From an uncultured Bacteroidales bacterium (GTDB lineage Bacteria > Bacteroidota > Bacteroidia > Bacteroidales > UBA932): DNA of 58,841 nt. Positions 51,483 through 58,841 of the stretch are shown piece after piece. The stretch spans positions 1 through 58,841 of the forward strand of contig CAKVBK010000001.1 of assembly GCA_934725285.1 (NCBI GenBank), given 5' to 3'. A program made the position numbers and the translations under genes. The first letter of the stretch is position 1. Each line of letters begins with the position of its first letter. Below the pieces are notes generated by a model. The model saw nothing but the letters and a program-made list of their open reading frames with translations, had not been told where the DNA came from and made no database searches.

Positions 51483-52346
51483 ATGAATATGAAAAAGACA
51501 GTACTCCTTTTGCTCGCGCTGGCCTGTGCGACATCGGCTCACGCGCAGCAGGACACTCTCAGAGTGTCAACGCGATTCACGTCCCACGTCATCTTCTCGA
51601 CGGACATCACCTATGCGGACATGTCCGACAGCCGCTCCATCGCGGCGAAGGTCGTGGAACAGAACAAGAATATGATCGCCCTCAAGGCGAGGGACCGGTT
51701 CGGCGAGCCGTGCTCGGTGTCCGCGCTGGAGTCCAACGGGCGGATGTGGACTTTCGTGGTCGTGTATGACGACAGTCCGCATGACCTTATCGTGGACACC
51801 AGAGGAAGCGGAAGTGAGCCTGACGACAAGGATGAGCAGCCCGGCTCGCGCGAAAAGGGAGGAAAGAAGAAGGAGCCCTCAAGGCGCAGGACGGCGAGCA
51901 CATGGAAGAGCGGCGACGCCCCCATGCTTGACGAAGTGTCGGGGATGAGGCGCGAGCTGTACCATATCGGGACATCCGGATATGGGATAACCCTTCTCTG
52001 CGAGAACATCTGCTCCTATTCTGACATCACCTATATGGTGTTCTCCGTGGACAACGGCTCGGGCATCAGCTATCAGGTGACGGACGCCACATTCGTCATC
52101 GAGAGCCGCAGGCAGTCGAAAAGGACCGTGGCCTATGACCAGACGACCTTCCCGAGGAGCCGTTACGGCAGCCTCTCCGCAGGCCCCGGGGAGAAGGGTC
52201 GCATCGTCTATTCGTTCGACAAGATGACGCTCTCGAAGGACCAGGTATTGAGGGTTTATTTCTACGAGAACGGAGGCCAGCGCAACCTGGTCATGTCCAT
52301 CAGCCCCAATGACATCAACAAGGCCAGGAGCCTTCTCATCAAGTGA
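51483..52346 (+). CDS. traN: TraN, VirB9-like conjugation protein (DUF4138)
   Basis: A 287-residue exported protein: signal peptide (KKTVLLLLALACATSAHA), an N-terminal beta domain (FTSHVIFSTDITYADMSDSR, IALKARDRFGEPCSVSALES), a charged linker (residues 100-135) and a C-terminal beta domain (DITYMVFSVDNGSGISYQVT). This is TraN/DUF4138, the VirB9 equivalent. It is the last recognisable tra gene; traO, traP and traQ do not follow as they do in CTnDOT-like operons. Confidence 0.88.
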   Translation: MNMKKTVLLLLALACATSAHAQQDTLRVSTRFTSHVIFSTDITYADMSDSRSIAAKVVEQNKNMIALKARDRFGEPCSVSALESNGRMWTFVVVYDDSPHDLIVDTRGSGSEPDDKDEQPGSREKGGKKKEPSRRRTASTWKSGDAPMLDEVSGMRRELYHIGTSGYGITLLCENICSYSDITYMVFSVDNGSGISYQVTDATFVIESRRQSKRTVAYDQTTFPRSRYGSLSAGPGEKGRIVYSFDKMTLSKDQVLRVYFYENGGQRNLVMSISPNDINKARSLLIK

Positions 52347-52355
52347 CGGAAGGCG

Positions 52356-52661
52356 ATGAAGAACGGGAACAGATTGGAGCTGGACCGCGACAAGCCTCTC
52401 CTGACGGTCACGGTCGGCGAGTTCGCCGATTTGTTGAACGGAATCCTCGGAGAGAGGCGTGAGCGTCGTGAAGGTGGACTTACCGCGAAAGGGATCGGCG
52501 AGTTGGCCGAGCGGCTCGGCTGCGGGCGTTCAAAGGTCTCTGACCTCAAACGGCGCGGCGTGCTGGACGGCGCGGTGATTTCAAGCATCGGGCGCAAGAC
52601 CGTCTTTGACGTGAAGACAGCGATGCGGCTCGTGTCGGAATATCAGAGCAATAACAAATAA
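52356..52661 (+). CDS. DUF3853 HTH protein
   Basis: A 101-residue protein with the DUF3853 layout: LLTVTVGEFADLLNG near residues 15-29 and a helix-turn-helix AKGIGELAERLGCGRSKVSDL (about residues 44-64) followed by RRGVLDGAVISSIGRKTVFD. Members recognise DNA and occur at the ends of operons in Bacteroidales mobile elements. It starts 9 nt after traN and may regulate the tra operon or an excision function. Confidence 0.75.
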   Translation: MKNGNRLELDRDKPLLTVTVGEFADLLNGILGERRERREGGLTAKGIGELAERLGCGRSKVSDLKRRGVLDGAVISSIGRKTVFDVKTAMRLVSEYQSNNK

Positions 52662-52798
52662 AGTAACTACTCGGGGGATCCTGAGCTGGATATGAACCGA
52701 AGATGACGCAAGGCTTTCACCATCCCGCTGTAACTTTCAAAAAAATACTCACATGTCATAAAGTCGCGTTTCGGACCGCTGGGGCGCAAGCATTAGTA

Positions 52799-52836
52799 TT
52801 ACCACCTTTGCAAAATTTACCACCTTATTTGGTAGT
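52799..52836 (+). repeat. 38-bp direct repeat, left copy (fic flank)
   Basis: This segment matches 53924-53961 at 36 of 38 positions. It contains ATTTACCACC-type motifs and overlaps the last codons and stop of the fic gene (the repeat encodes the final TTK and stop on the minus strand). Within it TACCA...TGGTA forms a short inverted repeat. Confidence 0.8.
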
Positions 52837-53892
52837 AGATACAGCAATTACAAGGTAGCTGTTTGAATCCGGATTTTTAGTGATGTAACCTTTTGACAAT
52901 AGGTTTGAGAGCTGCTTTTGAACGGCTGAAGTATTGATTTTGAGCACTGACGAAAGCTCTGCAATGGTCGCTTTGGGGTTCTTTTTTAAATATTGAAGCA
53001 ACAGAACAGTTCTCGGACTTCTGAAAGTAATGGTTTCTCCATCATACCACCAGGTAGTCCTGGCATCAGCATTGAGGAATGCAATATTCTGATTAATCTC
53101 TGATATCATCAGGTCTGTCATATACTTCACAAATGGCCCTACCTGCTCGATGGAAGCATGCGAACCATCAGAAGGAACGACTCCAACGTTAACATCGGCA
53201 AATCCAAGAGCGTTAAGATACGCTTTTTTCTTGCGGCTGAGCACCACAATCATCGGATAATTGTGCCTGAGCAAGATGAAATTCACAATAAGCCTGGCGA
53301 TTCGACCGTTACCGTCTTCAAAAGGATGGATTCTGATATACCTATAATGGAAGAGCGCGGCAAGTTCGACTGGCGAAAGATTGCCGGCCTTCTCCTCTTC
53401 GTTGTACCACCGAATCAGGTCGTACATCAAAGAAGGAGTCTCTTCTGGAGAAGCATAGTCAAAGCGTTCGCCTGTTTGAGTGATTACCGAGTTCGGTCTG
53501 GTCTTGTACGTACCGGCGTGTACGACGTAACTTGTCTGGCGGCCATTTTGAAGCTCACGATGGACTACATAATCTTCTCGGAGCATCACCTGATGAAGTC
53601 GCTTGATGAAAGACTCAGAAAGGTGGTCAGCAGTCTTGGCCTCCTCAATCATGAGATTGAGGCAGAGATTGTGGGCCTTCATGTCTTCAAGGTCCTTCAT
53701 CTTGGCAGAGCCGATAACCTCACCCATAAGAAGAAGCACCTCGGTCTGACCATACGTCAAGGTATTCCCCTCGATATGGTTGCTGTTATAGTTGAAATCC
53801 ATCATGAACTTGCGGTCAAGCCTTGCTGAATCCATTGAAGATAAAGGCTGCAAAGCCATCCATTTCTCATATGCTTCACTCAATTTACTCAT
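52825..53892 (-). CDS. Fic family protein (AMP transferase) with C-terminal HTH
   Basis: A 355-residue Fic protein. The catalytic motif HPFEDGNGRIAR is near residues 185-196, and the inhibitory motif SNHIEG (residues 37-42) places it among class II Fic enzymes whose N-terminal helix blocks the ATP site. A C-terminal winged helix (TVLLLQYLKKNPKATIAELS, INTSAVQKQLSNLLSKG) may bind DNA, perhaps its own repeated operators. The enzyme should AMPylate a hydroxyl on a target protein. It lies alone between 38-bp direct repeats, in opposite orientation to the tra operon. Confidence 0.9.
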   Translation of the reverse strand: MSKLSEAYEKWMALQPLSSMDSARLDRKFMMDFNYNSNHIEGNTLTYGQTEVLLLMGEVIGSAKMKDLEDMKAHNLCLNLMIEEAKTADHLSESFIKRLHQVMLREDYVVHRELQNGRQTSYVVHAGTYKTRPNSVITQTGERFDYASPEETPSLMYDLIRWYNEEEKAGNLSPVELAALFHYRYIRIHPFEDGNGRIARLIVNFILLRHNYPMIVVLSRKKKAYLNALGFADVNVGVVPSDGSHASIEQVGPFVKYMTDLMISEINQNIAFLNADARTTWWYDGETITFRSPRTVLLLQYLKKNPKATIAELSSVLKINTSAVQKQLSNLLSKGYITKNPDSNSYLVIAVSTTK

Positions 53893-53923
53893 AGTTCGAA
53901 TCTTTTTGCAAATGTAATAAAGT

Positions 53924-53961
53924 TTACCACCTTTACAAAATTTACCACCTTATTTGGTGGT
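53924..53961 (+). repeat. 38-bp direct repeat, right copy (fic promoter side)
   Basis: This is the second copy of the repeat at 52799-52836, located 32 nt upstream of the fic ATG. It includes two TTTACCACC half-sites and a GGTGGT inverted half-site, so it could also be the operator bound by the Fic protein's C-terminal winged helix. Confidence 0.8.
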
Positions 53962-53965
53962 GATT

Positions 53966-54353
53966 CGTGTGCTTTTGAGATTTTTTTTGTCCCCCTATTG
54001 TCTTCAGAGATTCACATGTCGCCATCTACAATCTTGGTAGCAGCGGCAGAGAGATTATCGCAAAGGAGCTTCTCCGGCAACATCATCCCTACTGCTGAAT
54101 CCATCCCTTGAAGAATCAGCCATTGTTTTTTTGACCTACTTAACTTCAATACTACGTTAAAAATTTTAAAACACAGTGACATACTGTCACTTACGTATAT
54201 AATAGCCCGTCAAAGGGTACTTTACAGCACCTCGCAGACGACATAGAAAACAGTTGAAAAAAGTGTTAAATAAGATGAAGATTTTGCTTGAAAAATTTGG
54301 ATAAGAGCTTGATTTTCAGTAACTTAATAATGCGAATCAAACAAGTTACATAG
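53966..54353. other. Gene-free gap left of the IS4 transposase
   Basis: I see no gene in this 388-nt stretch. It contains a T-run (54114-54122) and a small perfect hairpin AGTGACA/TGTCACT (54175-54191). The left border of the IS4-type element must lie somewhere between here and the transposase start, but I could not find an inverted repeat matching the right side. Confidence 0.4.
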
Positions 54354-55601
54354 ATGAAAATCAAGCCACTTATCCAGCTCAGAGAGCTGATTGCAGACGC
54401 CCTCAAAAGCCAGACAAATTTAAGCAAATCTTTTCAATCTTTCTTCAAGGAAGCCATGGAACTTTTTCTTACCATACCGAATCGCATCAACTTTCTCCAA
54501 ATGGAGAGGTTCGGACATTCGTCTGAACAGCGCTTCCGCATGAATTTCCGGAAGAAGTGCTGTAGCTGGATCCGTTTCAACAAATCGTTCGTTGCCGAAG
54601 GGAATCCGGAACGACGAGCCATCGCCATTGACCCGAGTTACATCAGCAAGTCCGGAAAGAAGACTCCAGGTCTGGGCTACTTCTGGTCAGGCTGCGCTTC
54701 TTCAATGAAGTGGGGCCTGGAGTTGATGGGTTTTGCTCTTGTCGATGCCGATGCCACCAGCGGCACACACTTGATTGCGAAACAGACATTCAACAAAAAG
54801 AGGCGTGGGCGCGTACCCGAATATTTGAAGCATATGGACAATCCGAACTCCCTTGTGGGACAATATCTCAGGACCATCAATTCGCTCAAAGATGAGCTTG
54901 TTTCAATATCTAAGTGTATGGTTGCAGACGCTTTCTTCTCCAAAGAGAGTTTCGTTACCGGACTGAACAGTCTGGGGCTCAGCCTCATGAGCCGCTTCCG
55001 AGACGATGTCAGACTTAAGTACCTGTATACCGGTCCCAAGACAGGACAAAGAGACCGTCCAAAAAAGTTCATCGGAGATGTCAATCTCAAGAAACTTGAC
55101 ATGAGCATATTCGAAACCTTTGCTTCTGGCGACATTGCCATCTACTCGGCAATCGTATGGGCTGTCAGCTTAAAGCGAGAAGTCAAGGTCGTCATCGCAG
55201 ACTTCAACGAGCCGGACAAAAAGGCTCAGTCCCGAAAAGTATTTTTCTCGACCGACACATCAAAATCGGCTATTGACATATTTGAAATTTACAGAACCAG
55301 ATTTCAGATCGAGTTTCTGTACCGTGACGCAAAGCAATATACTGGCCTGTGTGATTGCCAGTCAAGGAATAGCGACACCCTGGACTTCGCCTTTAACATG
55401 TCGCTCTCCACAATCAACATTGCAAGACAGTTCGGAACTCAATACAGCACCCCTCTTTCGGTCGGTGATGTCAAAGTGCTACTGCACAATGCTGCAATGG
55501 TCGAACGATTATTTTCCATGTTTGGAAACAGCCCAAACTTGAAGATAAATAACACTGATTTCAAAGAACTATTATTCTACGGCGTTCGCGCCGCTGCGTA
55601 A
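54354..55601 (+). mobile_element. IS4-family transposase
   Basis: A 415-residue DDE transposase, apparently intact. The first catalytic aspartate lies in RAIAIDPSYI near residue 91, the second in CMVADAFFSKES near residue 200, and the third acid sits in the IS4 signature Y-x2-R-x3-E-x6-K (YRTRFQIEFLYRDAK) near residue 313. The N-terminal helical region with IRFNKSFV is typical. A stem-loop with a T-run follows at 55667-55724. IS boundaries were not found, so only the coding region is reported. The element sits next to the right copy of the 24-bp repeat. Confidence 0.9.
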
Positions 55602-55666
55602 AACTTATAAAATTAACGAACTATTGTAAGCATACAAGTTACGAATAATTTATGTAAATACCCAAT

Positions 55667-55724
55667 AATCAATTAGCTGAATTGCATTATATCTATAAGA
55701 TTTCTTCAATTTGGCTAATTGATT
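55667..55724 (+). terminator. Stem-loop after the transposase gene
   Basis: AATCAATTAGC at 55667-55677 pairs perfectly with GCTAATTGATT at 55714-55724, followed by TTTCT. The loop is long (36 nt), so it may instead be part of the IS end structure. Confidence 0.5.
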
Positions 55725-55792
55725 TTTCTGCTTCTTAAGTAGTTTTCTTATGTAATACTTACTCCCAATCGAAACACCTATACGAATCGCTT

Positions 55793-55816
55793 TTCAACTA
55801 AATTGCGGAAGAACCA
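55793..55816 (+). repeat. 24-bp direct repeat, right copy
   Basis: Identical to 53-76. It lies between the IS4 transposase and the WYL regulator, about 150 nt upstream of the latter's start. If it is an attachment site, the mobile element ends here and the ubiquitin-like operon to the right belongs to neighbouring DNA. Confidence 0.6.
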
Positions 55817-55910
55817 ATTTAATGCTGTAATGGAGCGGCCTGAGTTGTTTCTATGCTAGAAGAATGGATAATTTTGTATATTTGCGCACATAGAGTTCGC
55901 TTACAAAATA

Positions 55911-55918
55911 TACCTTTG
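55911..55918 (+). promoter_or_regulatory. Putative -7 box for the WYL regulator
   Basis: TACCTTTG matches the Bacteroidota consensus and lies 25 nt before the ATG at 55943. A second candidate, TATATTTG, is at 55877-55884, so two start sites are possible. Confidence 0.55.
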
Positions 55919-55942
55919 CAGTCAAGAAAAACAACTGAAGAT

Positions 55943-56983
55943 ATGCCAGTAAACAAAGACGCACTAAAGAGATTCAGGGTTATCGACAGGCTTCTTTCGG
56001 ACCCGAATCATGATTATACAACAGAGGATATATTCCGGGCCGTGAAGCGTGAAGGCTGCGAGGTCTCCATACGCATGATCCAGAAGGATATTCGGGCAAT
56101 CGATGAAGAATTCGGAAAGGAGATGGAGAGAAATAGGGGAGGACGGGGAACCGTGAGGTACAGGGACCAGAGTGAACCGATCTTCTATAAGGAACTCACT
56201 TCAGATGAGGAGGAAGTCCTCAGGGAGGTCCTGTCTAGCCTTGGTCAGTTTGACGGTCTAGACAACTTCACTTGGCTTGATTTGCTGAAGAAGAAGCTCC
56301 AGTTCCATGCCAGACCCAACCAAACGCCACTGATTTCCTTCAGCAAGAATGAGGGCCTGCAGATACCTCACAACCTTCTTGGACGTCTTTTCACTGCTAT
56401 ATCGCGTAAGAAGGTCATCCGCATAAGCTATACCGTATTCGGAGGCAGAACGAAGGAGCATACGGTCTATCCGTACCAGCTTAAGCAGTTCAACGACCGA
56501 TGGTTTCTGCTGTGCACTCCTCTTGCTAACGAGGAGTTTGCGTACAATCCAGAGTTCATTGCGACGTTCGCCCTCGACCGTATAGACGAGAAGTTCGACT
56601 ATGTTGAAGAGGAGGCTTACGTGGAAACCCCTGTTGACCTCAGCGAGAGGTTCGATGAGATAATCGGCGTAACCTTGAGGAAGGATGCAGACATTGAGGA
56701 GGTGGTGTTTGCGGTCAAACCTGGTTCGCTTCCTTATGTGCAGACGAAGTATCTGCACAGCACACAGATTCAGATAGATGGGGACTGGGAGAAGGACTTG
56801 AGGGCGAAGTATCCGGGACTTTCTGACTGCACTTTTTTTTCTCTGGAGTGCAGGCCTAACTATGAGCTCTACAGCAGGTTCGCGAGCTTCTCCGATCAGA
56901 TAATCCTTCTTGAGCCTACATGCATGAGGGATGAGATGAAAAAGCGGATGGAAGAAGCTACCCGCAACTACGAGCAGCTGTAA
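55943..56983 (+). CDS. WYL-domain transcriptional regulator
   Basis: A 346-residue regulator. Residues 1-75 form a winged helix (ALKRFRVIDRLLSDPNHDYT, EVSIRMIQKDIRAIDEEFG); residues 145-215 the WYL domain (VIRISYTVFGGRTKEHTVYP, then PYQLKQFNDRWFLLC); the remainder the WCX extension. WYL proteins sense ligands or nucleic acid ends and often repress phage-defence operons (CapW/BrxR types). I start it at the ATG at 55943, after the promoter. A strong terminator separates it from the downstream zinc-ribbon/JAB/E2 operon, so any control of that operon is in trans. Confidence 0.85.
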   Translation: MPVNKDALKRFRVIDRLLSDPNHDYTTEDIFRAVKREGCEVSIRMIQKDIRAIDEEFGKEMERNRGGRGTVRYRDQSEPIFYKELTSDEEEVLREVLSSLGQFDGLDNFTWLDLLKKKLQFHARPNQTPLISFSKNEGLQIPHNLLGRLFTAISRKKVIRISYTVFGGRTKEHTVYPYQLKQFNDRWFLLCTPLANEEFAYNPEFIATFALDRIDEKFDYVEEEAYVETPVDLSERFDEIIGVTLRKDADIEEVVFAVKPGSLPYVQTKYLHSTQIQIDGDWEKDLRAKYPGLSDCTFFSLECRPNYELYSRFASFSDQIILLEPTCMRDEMKKRMEEATRNYEQL

Positions 56984-57008
56984 ATCTTCGGGATTCCTGC
57001 CTCATGGA

Positions 57009-57034
57009 AAAGAGCCGGACGTGTCCGGCTCTTT
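57009..57034 (+). terminator. Rho-independent terminator after the WYL gene
   Basis: A 12-bp GC-rich stem AAAGAGCCGGAC/GTCCGGCTCTTT with a 2-nt loop, followed by TTTTA. It is the clearest intrinsic terminator in the window. Confidence 0.9.
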
Positions 57035-57137
57035 TTTATACCGTCTTTTTATTTTTAGCGTCAATACAGTTCGTTTAATAACCCCATCTTTGTACTGTAC
57101 TCAGAAAGGGTACGAAAATTAACTAATCAATAGAGGT

Positions 57138-57590
57138 ATGGCAAGACAGAGTTATTCAATCATTGAGATCCCTTCAAGATATGGAAGGAAGGGAGTGTGC
57201 GATGGAGCAATCATGTTCGGCAGCGGTAAGTCATGTTTTCTTGTGTTAGGGAGCAGGATACACGGACAGAGTTTGACAGTGGACGTCCGGTGCTCCTCAC
57301 AAAAGGATGCCTATCCGACATACGCGGCAGCTGAGCAGGCGTTTAGGATGAAGAACTCGAGCGGTCAGAGGACCAAGAGGATATACAAGTGCAGTGAGTG
57401 CGGTTGTTATCACTTCACCACTGTGGACAGCCAGACAAGGAAGCCCCACCCGTACAGACGCAATGAGGAGAAGAGACTCACGGAACTTCTCACTAGGGAC
57501 TACAGAGGGTATGCGGGAGAGACAGACTCCAAGGGGTTTAGCATGAGGAGATACCGGAACACACAGTCAAGAATAGTTTCATTTATATAA
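57138..57590 (+). CDS. Zinc-ribbon protein heading the JAB/E2 operon
   Basis: A 150-residue protein with a zinc-knuckle-like CSECGCYHFT near residue 91 and a basic C-terminal half (RRNEEKRLTELLTRDYRGYA). The N-terminal part is beta-rich (GRKGVCDGAIMFGSGKSCFLVLGSRIHGQSLTVD, in two segments). The fold beyond the cysteine pair is not recognised. The gene is preceded by a promoter-like CATCTTTG near 57085. It ends one base before an ATG (57592) and 11 nt before the JAB protein start at 57602. Confidence 0.7.
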   Translation: MARQSYSIIEIPSRYGRKGVCDGAIMFGSGKSCFLVLGSRIHGQSLTVDVRCSSQKDAYPTYAAAEQAFRMKNSSGQRTKRIYKCSECGCYHFTTVDSQTRKPHPYRRNEEKRLTELLTRDYRGYAGETDSKGFSMRRYRNTQSRIVSFI

Positions 57591-57591
57591 C

Positions 57592-57726
57592 ATGAGAGAA
57601 GATGAGAAGAGGAAAGAAAGTTTATATGAAGGTCATAAGGATCCAGAGGGGATTTATCCAGACCATACAGAGGGAACTCCTGAATGCAAGGAGCGTTCAG
57701 CACCAGACAAACTGCCCGCCGGCTGA
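57592..57726 (+). CDS. Possible 44-residue overlapping ORF
   Basis: An ATG one base after the zinc-ribbon stop opens a 44-codon frame encoding a very charged peptide (starting MREDEKRKESLYEGHKDPEG) in a different frame from the JAB protein. Its tight spacing would suit a real gene, and the corresponding N-terminal 40 residues of the JAB frame are poorly conserved-looking. No domain is visible. It may instead be a chance frame. Confidence 0.2.
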   Translation: MREDEKRKESLYEGHKDPEGIYPDHTEGTPECKERSAPDKLPAG

Positions 57727-58645
57727 CAGGACGGTACATGAAGCGGGAGCCAGACCTCAGATATTCCGTAGCGAGATGGACTACATCTCCCGCTGCATCC
57801 TAGACTTCCCGAACATAGAGACAGGCGGCCAGCTCTTCGGCTATTGGACGTCGGACGGTATTCCGGTAGTTGTGTATGCCATCGGTCCTGGCCCGAGAGC
57901 GAATCACCAGAGCACGTTCTTCAACCAAGATGTAGAATACCTGCTAGAGGTGGGCAACATCCTTCGCGAGAGGTATGGACTCCAGCATATAGGGGAGTGG
58001 CACTCACACCATAGGCTGGGCCTTGCCCGCCCGAGCGGTCATGATGCCAACACCATGGTCTCCACCATCAGGGAGAAGAACCTCGGCAGGTTCCTTCTCT
58101 GCATCGGCAATACTGACGGACGAGGATCCTCCCTGAACCCGTTCATGTGTGATGATAGCGCATGCGTACCATCGTCATGGAACATAATAGAGGGTGCTAG
58201 TCCTGTGAGAGGGGTGGCTGATTCAAACCTAGCCCCGATACTCCTTCATCCAAGAACCAGAACGGCGTCATACAGCGACCCAGCCATGGAGCCGTCAAGG
58301 ACAGTGGTAAAGCCCAGGCTTGCATCAAACTACTGGCTCAACGATAAGCGATACGGGCCGATTCTCTACAGGATGCAGGAATATGTGAGAGCCAGGTCCT
58401 ATCCGACGGCCAGGACGACCATCAAACTTGACAGTAGCGGTATGGTCCACATAGTGACCAACAACGTTGCCACGAACGGGAAGGTTGTCACGGAAGACGT
58501 GCTATTCCCTATGGGCTTTCCAGACGAGGAACCTAGGTGCACTCTTGAGATAGGTTCTGAGAAAGAATTCAAGACAGGTACATGGAAATACAGTGGAGAC
58601 ATATTCAGCTCCTTCGTTCAGTATTACAACAGCATTAACAACTAG
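57602..58645 (+). CDS. JAB/JAMM metalloprotease with C-terminal E2-like domain
   Basis: A protein of up to 347 residues. The JAMM catalytic set is complete: glutamate in NIETGGQLFG near residue 73, HSHH near residue 134 and SGHD near residue 144. JAB proteins remove ubiquitin-like modifiers. The C-terminal 110 residues (LDSSGMVHIVTNNVATNG, then VLFPMGFPDEEPRCTLEIGS) resemble an RWD/E2-type fold without an obvious active cysteine. The start is uncertain: 57602 gives a 55-residue extension before the domain, and an ATG near 57776 would begin directly at it. A UBC-like gene follows, so this belongs to a bacterial ubiquitin-like conjugation or deconjugation operon. Confidence 0.75.
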   Translation: MRRGKKVYMKVIRIQRGFIQTIQRELLNARSVQHQTNCPPADRTVHEAGARPQIFRSEMDYISRCILDFPNIETGGQLFGYWTSDGIPVVVYAIGPGPRANHQSTFFNQDVEYLLEVGNILRERYGLQHIGEWHSHHRLGLARPSGHDANTMVSTIREKNLGRFLLCIGNTDGRGSSLNPFMCDDSACVPSSWNIIEGASPVRGVADSNLAPILLHPRTRTASYSDPAMEPSRTVVKPRLASNYWLNDKRYGPILYRMQEYVRARSYPTARTTIKLDSSGMVHIVTNNVATNGKVVTEDVLFPMGFPDEEPRCTLEIGSEKEFKTGTWKYSGDIFSSFVQYYNSINN

Positions 58646-58653
58646 TCACAGAC

Positions 58654-58841
58654 ATGGATAACGAAAGATATCAGGCAGAGCTATCTGTCCTCAGAAAACG
58701 GCTCCCGGAGAATGTTTTCCGCTTTGTCGGAATGGAAACCCCGAACCCTTATGTGCTTATGGCGGCGAGAACCAACAGCGGCAACGTGTACACCCTTCAC
58801 TTTGACCTCTCGGATTTTCCGATGAGCGTGCCGAAGGTGTT
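58654..58841 (+). CDS. E2/UBC-like protein (partial, cut by window edge)
   Basis: The first 62 residues of a gene that runs off the right edge. The pattern RYQAELSVLRKRLPENVF, VLMAARTNSGNVYTLHFDL and SDFPMSVPKVF follows the N-terminal helix, the paired strands and the FPxxxP turn of ubiquitin-conjugating (E2) folds. The catalytic cysteine would lie beyond the window. It begins 8 nt after the JAB gene, so the two are co-transcribed. E1-like and ubiquitin-like genes would be expected next. Confidence 0.6.
   Translation, partial: MDNERYQAELSVLRKRLPENVFRFVGMETPNPYVLMAARTNSGNVYTLHFDLSDFPMSVPKV

Noticed and set aside
54175..54191. AGTGACA/TGTCACT palindrome as the left end of the IS4 element
   Set aside because: No matching inverted repeat exists right of the transposase, so it does not define the IS border.
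1..58841. CRISPR array or retron
   Set aside because: No regularly spaced repeats, no cas genes and no reverse transcriptase motif (YxDD in context) were seen.

Overview
The window comes from a Bacteroidota chromosome, most likely of the order Bacteroidales (gut or oral type). The evidence is the Bacteroidales-style conjugation genes traE-F-G-I-J-K-M-N in canonical order, FimA/Mfa-type lipoprotein fimbriae, -7 promoter boxes of the form TAnnTTTG, and families largely restricted to this phylum (DUF3575, DUF3853, DUF2693, DUF3791/DUF3990, DUF4906). I cannot fix genus or species. I saw no rRNA, tRNA or CRISPR array. Almost everything looks like accessory DNA of one integrative/conjugative element (ICE) with several inserted cargo and defence modules. 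A 24-bp exact direct repeat (53-76 and 55793-55816) frames 55.7 kb, but no integrase, relaxase or VirD4-type coupling protein lies in the window, so the element is incomplete here or the repeat is not an att pair.

Layout. 0.05-7.2 kb: small leftward genes (HARE-HTH, YbjQ, macro-like protein, phosphoesterase), an AbiE-like nucleotidyltransferase/winged-helix pair, a DinD-RhuM fusion, and a DUF3791/DUF3990 cassette in which DUF3990 carries an in-frame stop. 7.4-18.6 kb: a seven-gene leftward operon mod-res-small protein-DndD-like ATPase-HerA/FtsK-like ATPase-gajA-gajB, combining a type III-like restriction-modification core, a Dnd-like ATPase pair and a Gabija-like pair. A 40-bp near-perfect palindrome lies inside the mod coding sequence. 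18.9-28.7 kb: a divergent rightward operon with a TraO-like barrel, a TraQ-like Ig lipoprotein, DUF3575, an OmpA-like protein, fimbrillin, an Mfa2-like anchor and a large DUF4906 protein.

28.8-34.5 kb: leftward ICE housekeeping genes with a recombination pair (YqaJ-type exonuclease and Rad52-like annealing protein). 34.8-39.0 kb: rightward cargo, an AAA/DUF4143 ATPase and a three-gene cassette AbiEi-AbiEii-PP2C bordered by a duplicated 3' end of the neighbouring DUF2693 gene. 39.0-43.7 kb: leftward DUF2693, CobT-like vWA protein, small membrane peptide, SSB and MoxR/CobS-like ATPase. Three of the leftward transcription units begin with a related ~200-nt leader. 44.0-52.7 kb: the rightward tra operon (type IV secretion machinery of the conjugation apparatus).

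52.8-55.8 kb: a Fic adenylyltransferase bordered by 38-bp direct repeats, then an IS4-family transposase. 55.9 kb to the end: a WYL regulator, a strong terminator, then a new operon with a zinc-ribbon protein, a JAB/JAMM deubiquitinase-like protein and the start of an E2-like protein. This is the opening of a bacterial ubiquitin-like conjugation operon cut by the window edge.
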